50,715 nt of DNA from NCBI GenBank assembly GCA_024689285.1, contig JAILDR010000068.1, forward strand, positions 1 through 50,715, in the 5' to 3' direction. Positions 16,740-24,494 of the stretch are shown piece by piece; within the stretch, counting starts at the first letter, position 1, and every line of letters begins with the position of its first letter. Origin of the DNA: Bacteroidales bacterium. Lineage in GTDB: Bacteria > Bacteroidota > Bacteroidia > Bacteroidales > F082. Under the pieces are notes generated by a model. It was not told where the DNA came from and ran no database searches. It saw only the letters and a list, made by a program, of their open reading frames with translations. A program made the translations under genes and the position numbers.

Positions 16740-18494
16740 ATGGAAACATTCAAAAAAGGTGAAAAGATTGGCAAATATGTCATTCATTCGTTCATAAAGA
16801 AAGGCATTGTGGCTGAGTCGTATACGGTGCTCGGCCCCGACGACATGATGTATTTCATGAAGATTTATGATTTCCACAGCATCCCGCGTGAGCAGCTTTT
16901 TGAGGGCAAGGAAGTCTACGAAATTCACCTCTGCAAGGAGCTGAACACGGACGAAAACCAAAATGTCATCCGTTATGTCGACAACGGCGAGGTGAAAAAA
17001 AGCAATGTCGTCTACCATTATCTCGTCACGGAGTTCTATCGCGGCATAACACTCTATGACGCCGTGAGGAACGAAGGCCGCTTCGACCTCGAGGACGCCG
17101 TGCAGATCACGCTTTGTGTGCTGAGCGGCTTGTCGTTCATCCATTCCCGTGCTTTGATACACAATGACATACGTCCGTCGAATATCATGCTGCAGGAACT
17201 GGATGACGGCATGTTGATGCCCACCATCATCGACCTCGGACACATCTCCTACATGGTGAAAGGCCGCCCGACCTTCGCAGACGAGGACCTGATGCCCTAT
17301 TTCCGTGCTCCTGAGACCTTCCGTTCGGTCTACACAGTGAAGAGCGACATTTTCTCCACAGGTGCCCTCCTTTATTTCCTCATCTTTGGCAACGCACCTT
17401 GGGAGGAAATGGATTTACGGACCCTTAACGGCGACAAGAAAAAGGTGGCCGATGCGGTGAAGAAAGCAAGAAAACAAGACCTCGTTTTGGAAACAGATGA
17501 GGTGAAATTGCCTGATTATATGAAGGCTATCTTGCTGAAAGCCTTAGCCAAGAAACCTGAAGACCGTTTTGGATCGGCTGTAGAGTTTGCTCAGGACTTG
17601 ATGGAAAAAGTAATGCCTGAGTTGACGAAAATGGTGGATGAAGACAATGTCAAGGCAGAGCCGCAAACTGATGGTGAAGGCCAGGAAGACAATGCCCCGA
17701 TTATCACTTTCAAGAAAGGCTCGGGCAGCGGCTTCGATAACGTGACGGGTCGCGATGAACTGAAGGAGCAGCTGCGCAAGGAAGTCCTCTTCGCTATTCA
17801 AAATCCTGAAAAAGCTCGGCTGTACAGGCTGCCTACCATCAATGGTGTGTTGCTCTATGGCCCGCCCGGATGCGGAAAGAGCTTGGTGCTGAGCAGCTTT
17901 GCGGAGGAACTTGGCTTCAATTATACCATTATCAGAGGCCCCGAAATGGGACATATCTATCAGGATGGTGTACTCGAAAACCTGCAAAGGGTGTTTGATG
18001 CCGCTGAGATTAAAGCTCCGTTTGTGTTGTGCTTTGATGAGTTGGAATTCATCGCTCCCAATCCCAACGGAGAAGGACAGGATGGCAGCATCACGCCGCA
18101 AATCACTACCTTGTTTGGCATGATGAACAACTGCTCTCAAAAAGGCATTCTTGTGGTGGCCACTACCAATCGCCCCGACCTTATCGACCAGTCTATCATG
18201 CGTGTCGGATGCTTCGATCGCGTGTTTTATGTGCCACAGCCTGACTTCGAGGCGCGTAAGGATATCTTCATGGCTCACCTTAAAGACCGCCCTTGCGAAG
18301 AACTTGACTTTGATGAGCTGGCCAAGATGGCTGCTGACTTCAATGCAGGCGATATTGCCGAAGCCGTTGACGAGGCCGCTATGACCGCAGCATACAACGA
18401 TGTCCCGATTTCGCAAAAGATACTCGTTGACGTACTGAAATATAAAAACCCAACCTATTCCACCAAAACGCGCATCGGTTTCAACAAGAAATAA
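16740..18494 (+). CDS. Eukaryotic-like Ser/Thr kinase fused to a AAA+ ATPase
   Basis: 584 residues. Residues 8-290 are a Hanks-type kinase: a weak Gly loop (FIKKGIVAESYTV), K41 in FMKIYD, HNDIRPSNIM with D143 and N148, DLG at 165-167 in place of DFG, and APE at 190-192, followed by SDIFSTGALLYFLIFG. An acidic linker (about 295-330) leads to a Cdc48/FtsH-like AAA+ module: Walker A GPPGCGKS (374-381), Walker B VLCFDE (429-434), sensor-1 ATTNRPD with N477, and MRVGCFDR (487-494) in place of the usual RPGRFDR. No membrane segment is seen, so it should be cytosolic. The lysine, aspartates and Asn needed for phosphotransfer are present. A small gene starts 5 nt after the stop. Confidence 0.85.
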   Translation: METFKKGEKIGKYVIHSFIKKGIVAESYTVLGPDDMMYFMKIYDFHSIPREQLFEGKEVYEIHLCKELNTDENQNVIRYVDNGEVKKSNVVYHYLVTEFYRGITLYDAVRNEGRFDLEDAVQITLCVLSGLSFIHSRALIHNDIRPSNIMLQELDDGMLMPTIIDLGHISYMVKGRPTFADEDLMPYFRAPETFRSVYTVKSDIFSTGALLYFLIFGNAPWEEMDLRTLNGDKKKVADAVKKARKQDLVLETDEVKLPDYMKAILLKALAKKPEDRFGSAVEFAQDLMEKVMPELTKMVDEDNVKAEPQTDGEGQEDNAPIITFKKGSGSGFDNVTGRDELKEQLRKEVLFAIQNPEKARLYRLPTINGVLLYGPPGCGKSLVLSSFAEELGFNYTIIRGPEMGHIYQDGVLENLQRVFDAAEIKAPFVLCFDELEFIAPNPNGEGQDGSITPQITTLFGMMNNCSQKGILVVATTNRPDLIDQSIMRVGCFDRVFYVPQPDFEARKDIFMAHLKDRPCEELDFDELAKMAADFNAGDIAEAVDEAAMTAAYNDVPISQKILVDVLKYKNPTYSTKTRIGFNKK

Positions 18495-18499
18495 GGCGT

Positions 18500-18904
18500 A
18501 TGAATGTCAAGACCTTGGTTTCTAAATGTTTGAGATCGCAAGGCATAGTTGCGAATAAGAGTGGATTGGGCTTGAACTTTTCTTTTCAAGACTGGAATTT
18601 CCTGCTTTTTGACGATAAGGAAGACCCGTCGCTTTTTCGCTTGACTTTGCCGGGAATCTATGATGTGACCGATGCCAACTTTGCGCGGGCCATCATGGCG
18701 TGCAACAATATCAATTGGAACTATAAGGTGGTGAAGGCGGTGCTTTATGAATACGAAGACGGCAAGGAAAAAGGTGCATCGGTTTGGATGTGCTATGAGC
18801 AGCAGATAGACGCTGCTGTCGAAATGGAGGCTCTCGTAAACCGCGCCCTACAAAGCCTGCTCTCTGCCTGCGACGCATTTTCAAGAGAAATGAATGATGA
18901 ATAA
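18500..18904 (+). CDS. Small protein partnered with the kinase-AAA+ gene
   Basis: 134 residues, starting 5 nt after the kinase-AAA+ stop, so surely co-transcribed. The pattern is mixed alpha/beta: VSKCLRSQGIVANKSGLGLN, FSFQDWNFLLFDDKEDPSLF, LPGIYDVTDANFARAIMACN, NYKVVKAVLYEYEDG and a long C-terminal helix (EMEALVNRALQSLLSACDAF). The shape recalls YbjN or type III secretion chaperone-like proteins, which bind client proteins, but I cannot confirm membership. It could be a substrate, adaptor or chaperone for the ATPase. No catalytic motif is visible. Confidence 0.6.
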   Translation: MNVKTLVSKCLRSQGIVANKSGLGLNFSFQDWNFLLFDDKEDPSLFRLTLPGIYDVTDANFARAIMACNNINWNYKVVKAVLYEYEDGKEKGASVWMCYEQQIDAAVEMEALVNRALQSLLSACDAFSREMNDE

Positions 18905-18970
18905 TTAGATGGTCACGCTTCGCATCTTTTGCTAACGAAGTGAAGATATCCAGAGTAAATTATTAACTTT

Positions 18971-20779
18971 ATGAAAATCAAACTGCTCCTAATCTCAATG
19001 CTTCTAACGACTGCCGTTATGGCCCAATATGCGCCTGCTGGCGATAGAATCAAGACGGAATGGGCTGACGAGGTATCACCCGAAAGCGTCCTGCCGGAAT
19101 ATCCACGTCCGATGATGGTGCGCCCGGATTGGAAAAACCTCAACGGTCTGTGGCAATACGCTATTACGCCAAAAGAGGATAAGGCACCTCTGAAATACGA
19201 AGGAGATATCCTCGTGCCTTTCTGTATCGAATCATCGCTGTCGGGTGTGCAGAAAGAGGTTGGTCCCGATAATGCCCTCTGGTATCAAAAGGTCTTCACG
19301 GTGCCGGGCAATTGGAAAAGCGGCCGTATCCTGCTGCATTTTGGGGCTGTTGATTGGATGACGGATGTATGGGTGAACGGCATCAAGGTGGGCTCGCATA
19401 CTGGTGGTTATACGCCTTTTACATTTGATATCACGCAGGCCTTGCAGGGAAAGAATAATACGATGACGGTAAGGGTGTGGGATCCTACCGACAAGAGTTA
19501 TATCCCGCACGGCAAGCAAGTCGTTAAGCCGCAGGGCATCTTCTATACTTCGGTGACGGGTATTTGGCAGACGGTGTGGCTTGAGAATGTCCCTGAGAAT
19601 TATATCCAAAATGTGGTTACTACGCCTGATTTCGATAAAGCCACAGTTTGTGTGGAGGTTGATTTCACTCATCCTACTCAGGACGACCTCTATCAGGTTG
19701 AAGTGTCGTTTGAGGGACAAATGGTGGCAACAGGCAGAGCCATTAACGGACAGCCGGTGGAGGTGAATATGCCGGAGGAGTTCCTGCGCTGGACGCCCGA
19801 CCATCCTTATCTCTATGATATGAAGGTGAGTGTCTTGCGCAAAGGGAAAGTCATTGATGCCGTTGACAGCTATTTCGCTATGCGTAGTTTTGGTACGCAG
19901 CGCGACGAAAGTGGCATTGTGCGTCTCACTTTGAATGGTCTACCCATCTTTCATTTCGGTCCTCTCGACCAAGGTTGGTGGCCCGATGGGCTTTATACCG
20001 CTCCTACCGATGATGCTTTGGCCTATGATGTTCAGAAGACCAAGGATTTGGGCTTCAATATGATTCGCAAGCATGTGAAGGTGGAGCCGGCACGCTGGTA
20101 CTACCATTGCGATCGTATTGGAATGATTGTGTGGCAAGATATGCCGAGTGGTGGACGCGGCCCAGGTTGGCAGACGACAAAATACTACGATGGTCCCGAA
20201 AGCCTGCGCAGCCCTGAATCAGAGGAGTGCTATAAGAAAGAATGGACGGAAATTATTAATAGCCTGAAATCGGTGCCCTGCATTGGCGTTTGGGTGCCGT
20301 TCAACGAGTCGTGGGGACAATTCAAGACGCCGGAAATCGTCGGGATGACTAAAAAACTCGACCCGACACGCTTGGTGAATCCTGCTTCGGGTGGCAATTT
20401 CTACACTTGTGGCGACATTCTCGATTTGCATCATTATCCTAATCCTAAGATGGTGCTTTACGACCCAATGAGGGCTACTGTCTTGGGTGAATACGGCGGC
20501 ATTGGGCGCAAAGTGGAAGGCCATACTTGGGTGAAAGACCAAGGCTGGGGCTATGTTGAGTTTGATACAGAAGAGAAAGTGACCGACACTTACGTGGAAT
20601 ATGCTGAGCAACTCTATAAGATGGTGTTTCAAGGTTTTTCAGCGGCTGTCTATACGCAAACCACTGACTGTGAGACTGAACTTAACGGTTTGATGACTTA
20701 CGACCGTAAGGTAGTCAAGTTGGATGAGAAACGCCTGCTGCAAATCAACCGGAAAATCAGCCACTCGCTGGCAGAATAA
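18971..20779 (+). CDS. Glycoside hydrolase family 2 enzyme, exported
   Basis: 602 residues with a signal peptide (MKIKLLLISMLLTTAVMA). The order is a sugar-binding jelly roll (YPRPMMVRPDWKNLNGLWQY, WKSGRILLHFGAVDWMTDVW), an immunoglobulin-like middle domain, and a TIM barrel. The acid/base Glu is E446 in PFNESWGQF and the likely nucleophile is E507 in VLGEYGG. Family members are beta-galactosidases, glucuronidases or mannosidases; the substrate cannot be told. At 602 residues it is a short form. It is probably periplasmic. No susCD pair or other polysaccharide genes are adjacent. A variant of the intergenic word TTTGCTAACGAAGTGAAG lies just upstream (18928-18945). Confidence 0.85.
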   Translation: MKIKLLLISMLLTTAVMAQYAPAGDRIKTEWADEVSPESVLPEYPRPMMVRPDWKNLNGLWQYAITPKEDKAPLKYEGDILVPFCIESSLSGVQKEVGPDNALWYQKVFTVPGNWKSGRILLHFGAVDWMTDVWVNGIKVGSHTGGYTPFTFDITQALQGKNNTMTVRVWDPTDKSYIPHGKQVVKPQGIFYTSVTGIWQTVWLENVPENYIQNVVTTPDFDKATVCVEVDFTHPTQDDLYQVEVSFEGQMVATGRAINGQPVEVNMPEEFLRWTPDHPYLYDMKVSVLRKGKVIDAVDSYFAMRSFGTQRDESGIVRLTLNGLPIFHFGPLDQGWWPDGLYTAPTDDALAYDVQKTKDLGFNMIRKHVKVEPARWYYHCDRIGMIVWQDMPSGGRGPGWQTTKYYDGPESLRSPESEECYKKEWTEIINSLKSVPCIGVWVPFNESWGQFKTPEIVGMTKKLDPTRLVNPASGGNFYTCGDILDLHHYPNPKMVLYDPMRATVLGEYGGIGRKVEGHTWVKDQGWGYVEFDTEEKVTDTYVEYAEQLYKMVFQGFSAAVYTQTTDCETELNGLMTYDRKVVKLDEKRLLQINRKISHSLAE

Positions 20780-20785
20780 ACGAAG

Positions 20786-20808
20786 AAAGGAGTCCCGCAG
20801 GGCTCCTT
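20786..20808. terminator. Hairpin between convergent GH2 and Omp28-like genes
   Basis: AAAGGAG/CTCCTTT arms around TCCCGCAGG. It can serve both strands, since the flanking genes end toward each other. Confidence 0.65.
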
Positions 20809-20834
20809 TCGAGTTTCTGGAAAGCAATACGACA

Positions 20835-23198
20835 TTAGTGGGTAATAACCACGCGTTGGTTGCTCACTGTGCCGTCGCTTTGGAGGATGTTGAAGAAGTA
20901 CACACCGTTGTTCAGGTTGGCGGTGTTGATGTTCACATTGTGGCTGTTGGCCGAAACGGTCTGCACCAGAGCACCCAACATATTGTAAACCTTTACGCTT
21001 TCGATGCCGTTGGCAGACTCGATGCGCACTTGGCCGTTGGCGGGATTCGGATAGACTTTGGCTGTTGATGAAAGTTCTGTGACTTTCAGCAGTTCGCCGT
21101 CAACCTGGATGAGGAACACAACGGTGCCGGCATCGGAGGTTACAACAACCTTAGACTCGGCAATGCTTTTGCCTTCACCGGGGCTATTAGGCTCGATGTT
21201 AATGGTGTACACTGCGTTGTAAGGCAGTGCATAGGGCAGTTCCTCGCAAGAAATATTCAGATATTGAACACCTTCGGGGTTCTCTTCCTCGACGGAAAGG
21301 ATAGTAATGTCAGCCTGAGAATTGTCGTTGGCATTGATTACAAAGAGTTGTGCAGAGCTTTGTTCAGGATTGAGCATTGCATGGTCGCTGCCGTTGATAA
21401 TCAGACCCAGATCTTGCATAGTGCTTGACGTTGAAGTGACTACCTTGACCGATGTCATTTCGTTCTCATACAGGGCAACTACACCAACCACGTAGAACAT
21501 GTCAGGATCACCTTCAAATGAATACTCGGTTTCGGTGATGTTTTCAGCCATCAGTTCGTTGTTCACATAAACATTGTATCCGGTAGGAGTGCCGTTGGCC
21601 GGGGCATCCCAAGATGCCTCAAACAAACCTCTTGGGCCGACAACTTCGGCTAATGTCAAGTTTTCGACAGGATAAGGGTGTGCATCGGTGTATTCGTAGG
21701 CGAAGTGGCTGTTGTACACATATTTTGATCCGTGATTCTGTACCCAGATGGACACTTCGAGGTCGTTCATTTCCTCAACGTTTGTTCCCGACAAATCTTG
21801 GGTGAATTCCAAACGTTGCATCTCGCCAGCTGAGAAAGCAAGCGTTGAACCTTCGCCGTTGGGCATCATTTTCATGAAGACGTGGTGGAATTCAGTTTCG
21901 CCGTTGGTGCCCACGTTGCCATGAGTCACTTTTTCATTGACAGAGACATATACGCGGACCTCATCATCAACATAGGGCATTACATCAGCGAGAATATGGA
22001 TGTTGTTGCCATCCACAGTGAATGAACCTCTTATGTCGAAGTAGCCCGGCTCTGCAGCATGTTGGTTGAAAGTGTTTTGGTTGACAGCAGCGTTGTTGGT
22101 GCCCACGCCGTCAAGATAAATGTCCGGAACACCGCTGACACCGTAATAAGTACGGCGTACACCACCTTCGGCAGTATAATACGGATCGCCATTGCCAGGC
22201 CAGTTCATCTGATACTTGGTGTAGGTGTAGCGCCCAGCGTTGTTGTTGCAGAACGTGTTCATTTGGTTGTTCACGCTCACGCAAGGTCCGCAGGTGGAGG
22301 AGGAGAAATGCTCAATCATGGGTATCCTTTGAACATAGTCCATCGGAATGGAGACGGATTTCACCAACATATTGTTGTCAAGCACATCATCGTCCTGACC
22401 ATTAACCTTGACGATGGTCAAAGTTACGTCATAGTTTCCTGGGGTGTTTATGGCAGCAGGAGCATCGAAGCTCAAGGTGGTAGTGGCCAAAGGAGCGATG
22501 TTCACCTCAAAGGTTTGGCCCAAAGGCATCATGCCCGACACTTCGTAGGAAGCTTCAACGGAAGTGATTGTGGTGGCACCATAGTTCATGACGTTCATCT
22601 CGATGGTGTGGTTACCCGTTGGTATAATGGCAGGCAGAGAGGTACCGGTAATGGCGAGGTCAAGGTTTTCAAGGGTGAAAGCCATGATGTCGTCAAAATA
22701 CCAATTGTCGATGTTGTAGGAATTGCCGCTGTAATAGACGCAGAATTGGAAGTTGGCGCTTCCCACGTCGGGTGTCGTGATTTCTTGGATCACAGTATAC
22801 ACGCCGTCTGTAGAGTAGGCTTGGCTCCAGCCTTCGTTCCAAGTGGTGCCTCCGTCGGAAGTGGTGGCAATGCCCAGCGTGTGGGAACCACTGTAGTTGT
22901 CGAGGGAGTGCTTGAATGAAATGATAACGCTGTTGAGACCCGTCAGGTCAACAACAGGAGAAACAAGGCGGGAAATGCCGTTGAATTGTGGACCGTAATA
23001 CAGCCACATTTCGTTGGGCTCGCCGCCTGCATTGTTGGTGGCTGAAATGTTCCAGTTGCTTTGTCCAAGGCCTACAATAGACCAGCCCGCTGGCATCGAA
23101 GCACCGTCGAAAGATTCTTGCAGCAAAACCGCGCGGTTTTGTGCCATCATTGCCGTCGCAAACAGCAAAGTGAATGCAAATAGTAAGGATTTCTTCAT
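20835..23198 (-). CDS. T9SS-exported Omp28-like multidomain protein
   Basis: 787 residues. A signal peptide (KKSLLFAFTLLFATAMMAQ) is followed by a jelly-roll domain (LLQESFDGASMPAGWSIVGL, WYFDDIMAF) of the choice-of-anchor/MAM-like kind, an adhesion domain (LDLAITGTSLPAIIPTGNHT), then an Omp28/thioredoxin-like domain with MIEHFSSSTCGPCVSV and a CxxC pair at C303/C306, a fibronectin-like module (GPRGLFEASWDAPANGTPTG), and a type A T9SS tail (KVYPNPANGQVRIESANGIE, LNNGVYFFNILQSDG). It should be anchored on the cell surface. The CxxC suggests thiol-disulfide activity or a structural disulfide. P. gingivalis Omp28 is the known relative of the middle domain. Confidence 0.8.
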   Translation of the reverse strand: MKKSLLFAFTLLFATAMMAQNRAVLLQESFDGASMPAGWSIVGLGQSNWNISATNNAGGEPNEMWLYYGPQFNGISRLVSPVVDLTGLNSVIISFKHSLDNYSGSHTLGIATTSDGGTTWNEGWSQAYSTDGVYTVIQEITTPDVGSANFQFCVYYSGNSYNIDNWYFDDIMAFTLENLDLAITGTSLPAIIPTGNHTIEMNVMNYGATTITSVEASYEVSGMMPLGQTFEVNIAPLATTTLSFDAPAAINTPGNYDVTLTIVKVNGQDDDVLDNNMLVKSVSIPMDYVQRIPMIEHFSSSTCGPCVSVNNQMNTFCNNNAGRYTYTKYQMNWPGNGDPYYTAEGGVRRTYYGVSGVPDIYLDGVGTNNAAVNQNTFNQHAAEPGYFDIRGSFTVDGNNIHILADVMPYVDDEVRVYVSVNEKVTHGNVGTNGETEFHHVFMKMMPNGEGSTLAFSAGEMQRLEFTQDLSGTNVEEMNDLEVSIWVQNHGSKYVYNSHFAYEYTDAHPYPVENLTLAEVVGPRGLFEASWDAPANGTPTGYNVYVNNELMAENITETEYSFEGDPDMFYVVGVVALYENEMTSVKVVTSTSSTMQDLGLIINGSDHAMLNPEQSSAQLFVINANDNSQADITILSVEEENPEGVQYLNISCEELPYALPYNAVYTINIEPNSPGEGKSIAESKVVVTSDAGTVVFLIQVDGELLKVTELSSTAKVYPNPANGQVRIESANGIESVKVYNMLGALVQTVSANSHNVNINTANLNNGVYFFNILQSDGTVSNQRVVITH

Positions 23199-23255
23199 GG
23201 TATTAAGATTTAATAAGTTAGATAGTTAGTAATATTGCTTTTATAAATTATGGCG

Positions 23256-23263
23256 CAAAAATA
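23256..23263 (-). promoter_or_regulatory. Minus-7 box TATTTTTG for the Omp28-like gene
   Basis: TATTTTTG on the minus strand, 57 nt before the ATG at 23198. Confidence 0.5.
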
Positions 23264-23318
23264 ATAACAAATCGGTACTAAATGAAAAAAAAGTCTAAAA
23301 TAAAACATCCGCATGTTC

Positions 23319-24416
23319 TCAATCCCTATTTGTCACCATCACTCTCACAACAGCACCTTCAGCGGTCTTGATGAGATATATCCCTTGCGAATAGTTGCTT
23401 AAATCAATTTGGTTTGCTCCTTTTTTTACAGGACAGGTTGTCATAATGCGTCCTTGGAGGTCGATTATCTCAATGTTTGAGTCCTTTTCTATCTCAAGGG
23501 TGCAATGCCCATTGGAGGGGTTGGGCCATAGGTGAAGGCTTGTGGATTCAGACTCGGCAATACCGACATTGCTTCCGTTGCCCTTAGTGAAGAAATTATG
23601 GATTTCATTGAAATAGCTGATATCGTTCTGGTTTTCGTTCAGATACCAGGTGTGGTTGCCGCCTATGACCTTGATGTGTTGCACTTCTGCATCACCTTCG
23701 TAGGTGTAGCGCACAAACAGTAGCCCGTCGTTGTGCAGGTCGGGTAGGGTGTCGATAGTGGGTTCATCGGTGCAATGGTTGGCACTTTTCCAATAGTCGA
23801 GGATAGCTTCCACACCCAATCCGAGGTTGCCTCCAAAATACTGAGAGTTGCCGTTGTAGCCCACCACCGGGTCGGAAGTGCCGTGAATATGCAGCATCCT
23901 AACGGGTGCCACTGCTGTATGCGCAGCCATCGTGTGTGTGATAAGTCCGCTGACGGGCGCGCAGGCCGTAATCCGGTCGCCGTGCTCAATGGCCATCCGG
24001 TGGGTCATGAAACCGCCCATCGAGAATCCCGTGAAGAAGACGCTGTCCAAATCAACGGGATACTGTACGGCCAACGAGTCGAGAAGAGCCATTAGGAAGC
24101 CTGAGTCATCGATATTGCTGTTTGTCAGTGCCGCGTTCCACATGGTGTAGCCCGATTGTGTAAGGGCCTGCGGCACCACCATCATCCAACCGAACTGGTC
24201 GGCTATCTGTTGGAAATGATATTCGTTGTCCAATCGGGTGATGTTGTCGCCCAAACCGTGCAGGAAATACACGATAGGCAGCGTCTCTCTGTTTTGCGCA
24301 GGTGTCTTCACTAAATATTCGCGTTGCACCCCTTGCCATTCAAAGTGTTGAATCTGAGCCCAAACCGATGTCGCTGACAACAAAAGTATCAGTGCAAAAA
24401 AGAGTCTCTTAAACAT
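23319..24416 (-). CDS. PHB-depolymerase/feruloyl-esterase-like hydrolase with T9SS tail
   Basis: 365 residues. A signal peptide (MFKRLFFALILLLSATSVWA) is followed by an alpha/beta hydrolase of the LpqC/poly(3-hydroxybutyrate) depolymerase type: oxyanion strand FLHGLGDN (52-59), nucleophile S132 in GFSMGG, the acid probably in HGTSDPVVGYNG, and His in GGNHTWYLNEN. Such secreted members usually cleave feruloyl or acetyl esters on plant polysaccharides. The last 80 residues are a type A sorting domain (LWPNPSNGHCTLEIEK, IIDLQGRIMTT, YSQGIYLIKTAEGAVVRVMV), so it should be displayed on the surface. The substrate is not determinable. Confidence 0.8.
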   Translation of the reverse strand: MFKRLFFALILLLSATSVWAQIQHFEWQGVQREYLVKTPAQNRETLPIVYFLHGLGDNITRLDNEYHFQQIADQFGWMMVVPQALTQSGYTMWNAALTNSNIDDSGFLMALLDSLAVQYPVDLDSVFFTGFSMGGFMTHRMAIEHGDRITACAPVSGLITHTMAAHTAVAPVRMLHIHGTSDPVVGYNGNSQYFGGNLGLGVEAILDYWKSANHCTDEPTIDTLPDLHNDGLLFVRYTYEGDAEVQHIKVIGGNHTWYLNENQNDISYFNEIHNFFTKGNGSNVGIAESESTSLHLWPNPSNGHCTLEIEKDSNIEIIDLQGRIMTTCPVKKGANQIDLSNYSQGIYLIKTAEGAVVRVMVTNRD

Positions 24417-24448
24417 AGTAAATCTGTGTTTTTAATTGTTTTCATTTG

Positions 24449-24456
24449 CAAAAATA
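24449..24456 (-). promoter_or_regulatory. Minus-7 box TATTTTTG for the esterase gene
   Basis: TATTTTTG on the minus strand, 32 nt before the ATG at 24416. It lies in the divergent spacer shared with the PNGase gene, whose own box is a near match (TTATTTTG). Confidence 0.5.
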
Positions 24457-24494
24457 GAACTTTTTTCATTATTTTGCAGACAAATCAATGCGAT

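Noticed and set aside
22059..22919. Plus-strand open frame of 286 codons inside the Omp28-like gene
   Set aside because: It is antisense to a gene with a signal peptide, recognisable domains and a T9SS tail; Val/His/Gly-rich composition is typical of a shadow frame.
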